The notes under the pieces: generated by a model
Databases searched by the model: none
Told to the model about the DNA's origin: nothing
Seen by the model: only the letters and a program-made list of their open reading frames with translations
Translations under genes and position numbers: made by a program
DNA from: Albimonas pacifica
GTDB lineage: Bacteria > Pseudomonadota > Alphaproteobacteria > Rhodobacterales > Rhodobacteraceae
Length of the DNA stretch: 64,000 bases
Direction: 5' to 3'
Assembly (NCBI RefSeq): GCF_900113695.1
Contig: NZ_FOQH01000002.1
Location: 558,001 to 622,000 of the forward strand
In this document: positions 8,252 to 16,600 of the stretch, one piece after another
Layout: each line of letters begins with the position of its first letter
Position numbering within the stretch: position 1 is the stretch's first letter

Positions 8252-9977
8252 GTCGGGCTCCGTTCGGGGCGGTCTGCGCGCGGCGGCGGCGGAGGCGCGC
8301 GGCCCCCTGCAGGCGGGCCTGTGCGCGGCCGTCGGGGCGGTCGGGCGTCTCGGCGGCGACCCGCAGGGCGGCGAGATGGCGGCTCTGCGCGGCGAGGGTG
8401 GCGAAGCGGAACAGGTCGGGGACCGCGACCTCGATCCCGAGGTCCGCGCGGATCCGCTCCTGCAGCCGCAGGGTCAGCAGGGAGTGGCCGCCGAGCGCGA
8501 AGAAATTGTCCTCGGCCTCCGGCGTCTCCCCCTCCAGCAGCTCGGCCCAGAGGGCGGCGAGCCGGGGGAGAAGGCGCGCGACGGCGGCCTGCGGCGCCTC
8601 GCCCAAGGGCTTGGAAAGCGGCGGCGCGGGGGCCCGCGGGGCGGCGAGGGGGGCGGCCTCGAGCGCGATCTCGCCCAGCCGCGTGCGCGGCGCCTCGGCC
8701 AGGGTCGCCAGCACGCGGGCGGCGTCGGAGAGGGCGAGGCGCGCGACGGCCTCGTCCACAAGGGCGGCGTCGAAGAGGAGCCGCAGGCGCAGCCGCTGGC
8801 CGTCGGCGGAGGCGTGGGGGGCGGCGAAGAGGGTCAGGGGCAGGCTGGTCTGCTCGCGCACCTCCGCCGCCTCGATGGCGAAACCCTCGACCTCGCCCAG
8901 CAGGGCGGGGTCGGTGGGGTAGTTCTCGAACACCACCGCCGAGGTCAGCAGCGGCCCGCCGTCGGGGCGCCCGACCGCGGCCTGGACCTCGCCCAGCGGC
9001 AGATGCTCGTGCGGGCCCTGGGCGGAGAGGCGGGCCTGGATCTCGCCCAGCCAGTCGGCCAGCGGGCGGTCCGGATCGGCCTGCGCACGCATCGGCAGGG
9101 TGGTGAGGAACATGCCCGCCCGGCTCTCGACCCCCGCCAGCGCGGCGCTGCGGCCGGAGCGGGCGAGCCCCCAGACCACGTCGCGCGACCCCGAGAGCCG
9201 CGAGAGCGTCAGCGCCCAGGCCCCCTGCGCCGCGACCGCGAGCGTCACGCCGGCCCGCCGCGCCGCCGCCCTCAGCGCCTGCGTCTGGGCGGCGTCGAGA
9301 TCGAGCGACAGGTCCCCGCGGCGCGCTGCGGGCGGTGCGGCAGGCGGCGGCGGGGTCCAGACGGCGGCGGGCGCGCGGTCGGCGAGCTCCGCCCGCCAGA
9401 AGGCCAGCGCCGCCGCGCGGTCCTGCGACAGGGCCCAGGCGACGTGCTCGCGGAACGGTCGCGCGGGAGGGAGGGGGCGGCCGGCGTAGAGGGCCAGCCA
9501 CTCGCGCAGCAGCACCGGCGCCGACCAGCCGTCGAGGACCGCATGGTGGAAGCTCGCCACCAGCCGCCCCTCGCCCCCGCCGAGGCGGAACCGCGCGAGG
9601 CGCAGCAGCGGCGCGCGGCTGAGGTCGAAGCCGCGGGCGCGGTCCTCGGCGAGGAAGGCGGCGACGCGGGGGGCGCGCTCGGCCTGCGGCAGGTCGGTCA
9701 GGTCGTGAAGGGCGAAGGGCGCCCGGGCGCGGCGGCCGACCACCTGCAGGGGCCGAGCGCGGCCGCGCCAGACCAGCGCGGTGCGCAGGGCGTCGTGGCG
9801 GGCGACCAGCGCGTCCCAGGCGGCGCGCTCGCGCACGCGGTCGGGCTCGCCGCGCAGGTGCAGGACCACCTGCACCACATAGGCGCCGGAGCCCTCTGCG
9901 CCCTCGCCGAGGCTCTGGAACAGGATCCCGCCCTGGCCGGGGGCCAGCGGATAGACGTCCTGGATCGCGTCGCTCAT
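8244..9977 (-). CDS. Stand-alone NRPS C-T didomain without an adenylation domain
   Basis: A 577-residue protein with one condensation domain (about 1-430, catalytic HHAVLDGWS) joined directly to a carrier domain (LGGHSLLTL, about residue 500). No adenylation motif is present, so the carrier must be loaded in trans or must take an already activated unit. The N-terminus (IQDVYPLAPGQGGILFQSL) is the type found on condensation domains that receive a chain from a separate upstream protein, and it closely resembles the start of the NRPS at 30239. The start overlaps the upstream small gene by 4 bases and the end overlaps the PKS by 8 bp, so transfer from this carrier to the PKS ketosynthase is likely. 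Confidence 0.92.
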   Translation of the reverse strand: MSDAIQDVYPLAPGQGGILFQSLGEGAEGSGAYVVQVVLHLRGEPDRVRERAAWDALVARHDALRTALVWRGRARPLQVVGRRARAPFALHDLTDLPQAERAPRVAAFLAEDRARGFDLSRAPLLRLARFRLGGGEGRLVASFHHAVLDGWSAPVLLREWLALYAGRPLPPARPFREHVAWALSQDRAAALAFWRAELADRAPAAVWTPPPPAAPPAARRGDLSLDLDAAQTQALRAAARRAGVTLAVAAQGAWALTLSRLSGSRDVVWGLARSGRSAALAGVESRAGMFLTTLPMRAQADPDRPLADWLGEIQARLSAQGPHEHLPLGEVQAAVGRPDGGPLLTSAVVFENYPTDPALLGEVEGFAIEAAEVREQTSLPLTLFAAPHASADGQRLRLRLLFDAALVDEAVARLALSDAARVLATLAEAPRTRLGEIALEAAPLAAPRAPAPPLSKPLGEAPQAAVARLLPRLAALWAELLEGETPEAEDNFFALGGHSLLTLRLQERIRADLGIEVAVPDLFRFATLAAQSRHLAALRVAAETPDRPDGRAQARLQGAARLRRRRAQTAPNGARHA

Positions 9978-10576
9978 CGCGCGGGCTCCCCGGTGGAGGC
10001 GTCCGCGGAGGCGTCGTCAGCGGCGGGGCGGGCGGTCCCTGCGGGGTCGATCAGGGACAGGCGGCCGGCGGCGAAACGGCGCAGGGTGGGGATGGCGGCG
10101 CGGTCGTCGTAGCGCAGGCTCTGCGCCTCCTCGCCCACGAAACGGGCGCAGACCTGGACATGGCCCTCGGCCATGCGGCCGTAGGCGGCGACGAAGCGGG
10201 CGTGGGCGGGGGCCAGCGCCTCGGGCAGGGCGGCGAAGCGGGGGCGCAGGCCGCGCCACAGGTTGATCAGCGCCCCATGCTCCCACGACATCAGCCCGCT
10301 GAACCCGTCCGAGCGCACGTGGGGCGGCGCCATCGAGGGGCGGACCTCGGCCTCGTAATCCGCGCGCGGGAAGGCCCCGGCGAGGCGCATGGCGGCGGCG
10401 GAGGCGTCCATCAGCTCGGCGGCGGCGTCCAGTTCGACCTCGGCCGCGGCGATCTCGCCCCGATCGAGCGTCAGGGCGAAGCGGCGCAACGCCAGGATCA
10501 GGCCCTGAACGTCGATGAAGAAGGCCCAGTGGAACTCGCGCCAGATCTCGCGCGGGGCGGGGGGCGTGCGGGTCAT
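9974..10576 (-). CDS. Unrecognised 200-residue protein in the siderophore operon
   Basis: I do not recognise this family. The sequence looks soluble and largely helical, without a signal peptide or membrane segment. Conserved-looking features are aromatic and histidine clusters: EFHWAFF near residue 14, SWEHGAL and LWRGLRP in the middle, and GHVQVCARF towards the end. Histidine-rich all-helical enzymes of the heme dioxygenase type have somewhat similar spacing, but that is only a guess. It overlaps genes on both sides by 4 bases and lies between another unknown gene and the C-T NRPS, so a role as a tailoring or accessory enzyme of the siderophore is likely by context. Codon use and GC match the neighbours. 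Confidence 0.75.
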   Translation of the reverse strand: MTRTPPAPREIWREFHWAFFIDVQGLILALRRFALTLDRGEIAAAEVELDAAAELMDASAAAMRLAGAFPRADYEAEVRPSMAPPHVRSDGFSGLMSWEHGALINLWRGLRPRFAALPEALAPAHARFVAAYGRMAEGHVQVCARFVGEEAQSLRYDDRAAIPTLRRFAAGRLSLIDPAGTARPAADDASADASTGEPAR

Positions 10577-11067
10577 GGCAGGGTCTCCAGCCCGCAGACC
10601 CGGCCCAGCGCGCGGGCATGGGCGGCGAAGCCCGCGACCTGCGCCGCCAGCGCCTCGGGGGGCAGGTCGGGGCCGCGCAGGGCCAGCGACGAGACGGCGG
10701 CGGCGACGTGGACGAGGCCGCGCAGCATCTCCTCGGCCGGGGCCTCGCTCTCGATCCGGCGGACGCGGAAGTAGCGGTCGAAGTCCTCGACGTCCTCGGG
10801 GCCGGCGGGGATCGCGGTGCGGCGGGCGGGGGCGGTGGGGGCGCCGCCCTCGCCCAGCTCGGCGCGCAAGGCCGTCAGGCGGTCGAGGCGCGCCGCGGGG
10901 TCGGGATCGGCCAAGGCCGCGAGCGCCTCGCCCAGCCGCGCGCGCATCCGCGCGGCGGCGTCGGGGGGCAGCGCGATCTCCGCCGGCAGGTCGAGCGGCG
11001 AGGGCAGCTCCAGCGGCGCCGGGAGGGCGGCGGCCTCGGCCGTGGCGGGGGTCCAGGGGCGGGTCAT
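10573..11067 (-). CDS. Unrecognised 164-residue protein after MbtH
   Basis: A small acidic protein of unknown family. The first 70 residues are proline- and alanine-rich; the second half (EDVEDFDRYFRVRRIESEA, then a helical region with ALRGPDLPPEALAAQVAGF) looks folded and helical. There is no signal peptide, membrane segment or recognised catalytic motif. It is coupled by 4-base overlaps to the MbtH gene upstream and the 200-residue unknown downstream. The two unknowns may act together, for instance as two parts of one enzyme, but that is inference from adjacency only. Confidence 0.7.
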   Translation of the reverse strand: MTRPWTPATAEAAALPAPLELPSPLDLPAEIALPPDAAARMRARLGEALAALADPDPAARLDRLTALRAELGEGGAPTAPARRTAIPAGPEDVEDFDRYFRVRRIESEAPAEEMLRGLVHVAAAVSSLALRGPDLPPEALAAQVAGFAAHARALGRVCGLETLP

Positions 11068-11255
11068 GCGTCGGGCGCGCGCGATACGGGGCGCATGTCG
11101 GTCCAGACCCGGTCGATATGGGCGAGGCACGCCTCGCGCCCGCCGCGGAACCCCTCGGGCGCCCAGCCCCAGGGCAGGGGGCGCCAGGCGGGCCAGATCG
11201 AGTGGCGGCCGTCCTCGCTGATCGCCACGGCGTAGTCGTCCTCGTCGTCGGTCAT
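11064..11255 (-). CDS. MbtH-like NRPS accessory protein
   Basis: A 63-residue protein with the MbtH pattern: an acidic start, SIWPAWRPLPWGW, then a central GW..EGF.GGREACL segment and VWTDMRP at the C-terminus, including the conserved tryptophans. MbtH proteins bind adenylation domains and improve their folding or activity. The adenylation domains of this locus (570-3836, 13611-18083, 26019-30233, 30239-36226) are the likely partners. It starts 15 bp after the aminotransferase stop and overlaps the next gene by 4 bases. No other MbtH gene was seen in the window. Confidence 0.95.
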   Translation of the reverse strand: MTDDEDDYAVAISEDGRHSIWPAWRPLPWGWAPEGFRGGREACLAHIDRVWTDMRPVSRAPDA

Positions 11256-11269
11256 CGGGGATCCTTCGG

Positions 11270-12745
11270 TCAGGCGCGGGGGAGGAGGCCGGCCTCGGCC
11301 ATCGTCTCGAGGGCTTCGAGGAAGCGCTCGGCGACGACGGCGCGCTCGGCCTCGCCATGGGCGGTGGAGAGGAACCCGCCGCGGTCCCCCGGGCGCAGGT
11401 GCACGCCGCGGGCCAGCAGCAGCAGCGACAGCACCGGCGAGGCCGCCGCCGGCATCCGGCTGCGCGCGCCGTCGACGGCGAAGAACGAGCCGAAGCGGGC
11501 GAAGCGCACCGGGATCCCGCGCGCCTCCAGCCCCGTATCCAGTTGCGAGACCAGCTCGGCGGTGGCGGCGTTCAGCCCCTCCTGCAGGGCGGGGCCCCGG
11601 TCGAGCAGGATCTTCGCGGTCGCGTGGGCGGCGGTCAGGGACAGCGGGTGGCGGGCGAAGGTGCCGGCGAAGAAGCTCTGCGGAACCTGCGGGGCGGAGG
11701 CGTCGCCGAAGCGCCAGGCGCCGCCGTCGACCCGGTCCATGAACCGCCGCTCGCCCGCGATCAGCGCCAGCGGCAGGCCGCCGCCGGCGATCTTGCCGTA
11801 GGTGGCGAGGTCGGCGCGGATCCCGAAATGCGCCTGCGCCCCGCCCTGCGCCACGCGGAAGCCGGAGATCATCTCGTCGAAGATCAGCGCCGCGCCGGTC
11901 GCGGCGGTCGCCTCGCGCAGGCCATGGAGGAAATCTCGCGGCTGCAGCTCGGGGACCCGGCTCTGCACCGGCTCGACCAGCACCGCGGCGAGGGACCCGC
12001 CCAGCCTGCGCACCACCTCCAGCGACCGGGGATCGCCGTAATCCAGCACCACCAGGTCGCGCCCCAGCCGCCGCTGCACGCCCGGGAAACCGGGGGCGGC
12101 GGAGGTCAGCATGATCCGCTCCAGCAGCGGCTTCAGCGCGCGCAGCGGCCCCGAGCCGGCCCGCGCCAGCGCCCCGCGGCGCAGGTATTCCAGCCGGTGC
12201 GCCTTGAACAGCGCGAGGTCGGCGTGGCCGTGGTAGGCGTTGGTGAACACCGCCACCCTGCGCCGGCCGGTGGCGGCGCGGGCGAGGCGGAGGGCGGTCA
12301 TCACCGCCTCGGTGCCGGTGTTGGTGAAGGTGACCCGCTCGTGGCCGGTGAGGCGGGCGAACATCTCCGCCGTCTCGCCGGCCAGCGGGGATTGCGGGCC
12401 GATGGGAAACCCCTGCGCCAGCCGCGCCTCCAGCGCCTGCCGGATCGGTTCGGGGTTGTGGCCCAGCAGGTTGCAGCCCAGCCCCATCAGGATGTCGACG
12501 TAGCGGTTGCCGTCGACGTCCCACAGATGTGCGCCCTCGGCCCGCTCGGCGACGACGGGGTAGAAGGCTTCCTTCAGCGCAGGCGTGAAGGGCATGGCGA
12601 GCGGGGTCTTGTCGGCGAGCCGGTCCCGGCTCGCCTCCGCCATCGCCTTCGAGCCCGGGGTGCGCGCGGCGAAGGCCGCGGCGGCGGCGGCGGGGAGGTC
12701 CTCGGCGGTCGAGGCTTTCGGGATCACGGGGGCGTGGCGGTTCAT
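11270..12745 (-). CDS. Class III PLP-dependent aminotransferase (assembly-line AMT type)
   Basis: A 491-residue fold-type I aminotransferase of the glutamate-1-semialdehyde aminomutase superfamily. The PLP-ring aspartate is in FDEMISGF (about 292) and the Schiff-base lysine in TYGKIAGGG (about 318). The segment RFMDRVDGGAW..FGD, followed by FFAGTFARHPL, resembles the aminotransferase domains built into lipopeptide and cyanotoxin PKSs (mycosubtilin, microcystin McyE), which turn a beta-keto thioester into a beta-amine. Here it is a separate protein. Alternatively it could aminate the aldehyde released by the reductase domain at 13611-18083, as MxcL does in myxochelin synthesis. The start at 12745 overlaps the methyltransferase stop (ATGA). 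Confidence 0.9.
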   Translation of the reverse strand: MNRHAPVIPKASTAEDLPAAAAAAFAARTPGSKAMAEASRDRLADKTPLAMPFTPALKEAFYPVVAERAEGAHLWDVDGNRYVDILMGLGCNLLGHNPEPIRQALEARLAQGFPIGPQSPLAGETAEMFARLTGHERVTFTNTGTEAVMTALRLARAATGRRRVAVFTNAYHGHADLALFKAHRLEYLRRGALARAGSGPLRALKPLLERIMLTSAAPGFPGVQRRLGRDLVVLDYGDPRSLEVVRRLGGSLAAVLVEPVQSRVPELQPRDFLHGLREATAATGAALIFDEMISGFRVAQGGAQAHFGIRADLATYGKIAGGGLPLALIAGERRFMDRVDGGAWRFGDASAPQVPQSFFAGTFARHPLSLTAAHATAKILLDRGPALQEGLNAATAELVSQLDTGLEARGIPVRFARFGSFFAVDGARSRMPAAASPVLSLLLLARGVHLRPGDRGGFLSTAHGEAERAVVAERFLEALETMAEAGLLPRA

Positions 12746-13614
12746 TCGGCGGCCATCCGGCGCGGGAGGGCGGGGCGAGCGCGGCACACGAAGCAAGCGG
12801 CGTCGTCGGCGCCGACCTCGCCGCGGCCTGCGAGCGTCTCGAGCGACACGTCGAAGCCCACCGCCTCGAGCCGGGCTGCGACGCCGTCGAGCGGGTGGCC
12901 GTGCACCGGGAAATCCATCGCGCGGTGCGCCCAGTCGGGATGGCGGGCGGCGAACGCCTCCAGCCGGCGCAGGCGGAGGCGGCGGGCGAGGGGGCGGCGC
13001 AGCAGGGCGCGGGTCAGCCCCCCGGCTGGGGCGGGCGCGCCCTGGGGCCGGCGGAACAGGTCGACGCGGAAGGCGCCCTCGGCCCGCTCGGGGGCGTAGC
13101 GGGGCGTGATGCTCCAGGCATGGTCGGCGGCGATCTCGCCGGCGGCCGTGCGGCCTTGCCAGTGCTTCGCCATCTGCGCGGGGTGGTTGATGTCGAAGAC
13201 GAAGAGCCCGCCGTCCTCCAGCGCGGCATGGACCGCGCGGAACACCCGCTCCAGTTCGTCGAGATCGCGGATGTGGTTGAGGGAGGCGCTGGCGCAGACG
13301 GCCCCGGCGAAGGGGCTTTCATAATGAAAGTCGCGGGCGTCTCCGTGGCGCAGCTCCGCCCCCGGCGCGTTGCGGGCCGCCAGCCGCAGCATGTCGGCCG
13401 AGAGGTCCAGGCCCGAGACCGCGAACCCCCGCGCCAGCATCGGCGCCATCATCCGCCCGCTGCCGCAGCACAGGTCCAGCACCCGCGCCCCCGCCGGCAG
13501 GCGGTCGAGCAGCCGACGCTCCAGGAACCCCATCTTGAGGGCGCTGTAGGCGGGCCCCAGCGTGCGGTCGTAGAGCTCCGCCCAGGCGTCGTAGTCGCTA
13601 AGCGCTCGGGTCAT
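12742..13614 (-). CDS. Class I SAM-dependent methyltransferase
   Basis: A 290-residue methyltransferase. Motif I is VLDLCCGSGRMM near residue 45, followed by SGLDLSADML (motif II acidic residue) and LNHIRDLDELERVF. The fold is like small-molecule N-, O- or C-methyltransferases; which atom is methylated cannot be told. It lies between the reductase-terminated NRPS and the aminotransferase, joined to both by 4-base ATGA overlaps, so it most likely tailors the siderophore or one of its building blocks. The ATG at 13614 is chosen from the overlap and the start of the conserved region (YDAWAELYD). Confidence 0.88.
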   Translation of the reverse strand: MTRALSDYDAWAELYDRTLGPAYSALKMGFLERRLLDRLPAGARVLDLCCGSGRMMAPMLARGFAVSGLDLSADMLRLAARNAPGAELRHGDARDFHYESPFAGAVCASASLNHIRDLDELERVFRAVHAALEDGGLFVFDINHPAQMAKHWQGRTAAGEIAADHAWSITPRYAPERAEGAFRVDLFRRPQGAPAPAGGLTRALLRRPLARRLRLRRLEAFAARHPDWAHRAMDFPVHGHPLDGVAARLEAVGFDVSLETLAGRGEVGADDAACFVCRARPALPRRMAAE

Positions 13615-16600
13615 CGCGCGGCCTCCTGAAGGTCGGGGACGCCGTTCGCCGCGAGGCAGGCGCGCACGTAGCGGCGCAGCAGGGCCTGGTCCAGGGGCGG
13701 CTCGGGCAGGTGGGGATCGAGGGCGGCGCGGGTCCGCGCGCAGGCCGGCGAGGGGCCGTTCCCGAAGCCCTCGCCGGGGCCCAGGGCCGCCAGCCGGTGC
13801 AGCGGGTGGTCCGGCTCGGCCCGCGCGATGCGGGCCATGTGGGCGCGCCACTCGGCCGGCGCGAGGCGGCGGATCGGGCGGCCCTCGGCGGCGCAGGCCT
13901 CGAACAGGCGCTCGGTGGAGACGGGGGTGGAATGGGCCAGGTGGAAGACCCGGCCCCGGTTCTCCGGATCGGCCGCCAGATGCAGGATGGCGCGGGCCGC
14001 GTGGTCCACCGGCAGCAGGCTCATCCGCGCCTCCCCCGCAGGGGCCAGGCCCGAGGCGAGGTAGCCCCGCAGCCGCAGCCCCAGGATGTCGGCCGGGTTG
14101 AAGGCGCCGGTGCGCGAGTGGCCCGAGATCGCCCCCAGCCGGTAAATGGCGACCGCGAGCCCCCGCGCGCCCGCCTCCGCCGCCAGCCGCTCGGCGACCC
14201 ATTTCGTCAGGTTGTAGCCGCCGCCCGGCGGGGGCCGGCCGGCGGCCGCCTCGATCTCCGCCGCCGCGCCGACGGCGCTGAGCGTGGAGACGTGGTGGAA
14301 GGCGGCCCCCGTCTCCGCCGCCAGGCGCAGGAGGGCGCGGGTGCCCTCGACATTGGGGCCCCGCAGGGCGCGGTAGGGGCGGATGTGGTGGACCTCCGCC
14401 CCGCAATGCAGGATCGCGGCGCAGGCGGCGGCGCGGGCGAGATCCGGGGTCGAAAGGCCCAGGCTCGGCGCCCCGAGATCGCCCGTGACCGTGGCGACCC
14501 GCGCCTCCATCCCGGGGCGCAGCAGCCCGTGAGCCTGAAGCGCTGCGAGGATCGGCCCGGCCCCGCCGCGGCGCGTGAGGCACAGGACCTCGCGCACAGG
14601 GTCCTCCAGCAGCTCCGCCAGCAGGTGCACGCCCACGAAGCCGGTGGCGCCGGTCAGCAGCACCGGGCCCGGCAGGCCGGCGCGCAGCGGCGCCCCGGCG
14701 GCAGGGCGGATAGCAGGGTCGAGGGCGAGATCCTCGCGCCAGGGCTCGGCGCCGGGGCCTGGGGCGGTCTCGCCTTCGATGCGGCGGGCGATGGCGGCGA
14801 CGGTGGAACTCTCGAACAGGTCGCGCAGCCGGGGGGCGGCGCCGCCGGAGGCCTCGATCGCCGCGACCAGGCGGGTGGCGAGCAGCGAGTCGCCGCCCAG
14901 GTCGAAGAAGTCGTCCTCCGCCCCCGGGTCCGCCACGCCGAGCAGGTCGGAGAAGAGCGCGGCCACCGTCCGTTCCGCCTCGCCCCGGGGCGGGCGGCCG
15001 CGGCGGGCGCGGGGCTCGGGCGCGGGCAGGGCGCGCAGGTCCAGCTTGCCGGTCGGCGACAGCGGCAGGCGGTCGAGGCGCACCAGCGCGTCGGGGATCA
15101 TGTGGCGCGGCAGGCGGGCGAGGAGGTGGGCGCGCAGCGACTCCTCCGGCCTGCCCTCTGCGACCAGGTAGGCGACCAGCCGGGTGCGCCCGTCGACCTC
15201 GCGCGGGACCACGGCGGCGGCCTCGACGGCGGGGTGGCTTTCGCAGGCGCGGGCGATCTCCGCGGGCTCGATGCGGTGGCCGCGCAGCTTGATCTGGTCG
15301 TCGAGCCGCCCCAGCAGCCGGATCGAGCCGTCGCGCAGCCGCACCGCCCGGTCGCCGGTGCGATAGAGCCGCGCCCCCGGGGCCCCCCAGGGATCGGGCA
15401 CGAACACCGCCGCCGTGGCCCCCGGCCGCCCGCGGTAGCCGCGCGCGAGGCCCAGCCCCGCCACGCACAGCTCCCCCGGCGCGCCCGGCGGCAGCAGCCC
15501 CTGCTGCGCGTCCAGCACATGCAGCCGCTTGTTCGCCGGCGCCTGCAGCACCGGGTCAGGCGCCTCGGCCGTCAGCGGGACCATCGAGGCGTTCACCGTG
15601 CACTCGGTCGGGCCGTAGGCGTTGATGAAGCGCCGCCCGGCGCTCCAGCGTTCGACCAGCTCGCGCGAGGGCGCCTCGCCGCCGACCAGCACCAGGCGAA
15701 GGTCGGGCAGGTCCGTCTCCGGCAGGCTGGCCAGCGCCGAGGGGGTGATGGTCAGATGCGTCGCCCGCCGCTCGCGCAGGGTGCGGGCGAAGGCGGGGCC
15801 CGCGGGCAGGTCGCGCGCCGGCGCCAGCAGCAACGTGGCGCCCGCGCCGAGGCTCATCACCAGGTCGGGGATCGAGGCGTCGAAGGAGAAGCTGAAGAAG
15901 CTCATCACCCGGTCGCCCGGCCCCGTCCCGCACATCGCGATCTTGTCGCGCGCGAGGTTCACCAGCCCCGCATGCGGAACCTCGACCCCCTTCGGCCGCC
16001 CGGTCGAGCCGGAGGTGTAGATCAGGTAGGCGAGGTCCTGCGGGTCGGCCCCCGCGGCGGGCGGCGTCTCCGCCCCCTCCGGCCAGCCGAGATCGAGGTC
16101 GATGCGCTCGGCCGCCCCCGGCAGGGCGATGTCGGAGGCGGTCAGCACCAGGCGCGCGCCGGAATCCGACAGCATCCACGCCAGCCGCTCCGCCGGATAG
16201 GCGGGGTCGAGCGGCAGGTAGGCCGCCCCCGCCTTCAGCACCGCGAGCCACGCCGCGACCATGTCCGCGCCGCGATCCAGCGCGATGCCCACCACCGCGT
16301 CCGGCCCGATCCCCAGCGCCCGCAGCCGATGCGCCAGGCGGTTGGCGCGGGCGTCGAGGGCGGCGTAGCTCTCGGCGCGCGTCTCGCCCCCGGCCTGCAC
16401 CTCCACGGCGGGGGCGTCGGGGGTCTTCGCGGCCCAGGCCTCGAACAGGGCGGGGAAGCGCTCGGCGGGGTCGATCTCGCGCGCGGCGTCGTTCCACTCC
16501 ACCAGCTCGCGGTGGATCTCCTCTGGCGAGAGCATGTCGAGCAGCGCCACAGGGCGGTCGGGCGCCTCGGCGGCGGAGGTCAGCAGGCGCTGGAGGTGGT

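Noticed and set aside
4052-9106. Very long open frames antisense to the NRPS/PKS genes (for example 1684 codons on the plus strand here, 1795 codons on the minus strand at 19337-24724)
   Set aside because: They read as Arg/Gly/Ala/Gln-rich low-complexity protein with no domain, and lie opposite clear NRPS/PKS motifs. At this GC content stops are rare in non-coding frames.
11270-12745. Assignment of the aminotransferase as glutamate-1-semialdehyde aminomutase (hemL)
   Set aside because: It belongs to that superfamily, but it lies inside an NRPS operon and has the FFAGTFARHPL/DGGAW segments typical of PKS-associated aminotransferases.
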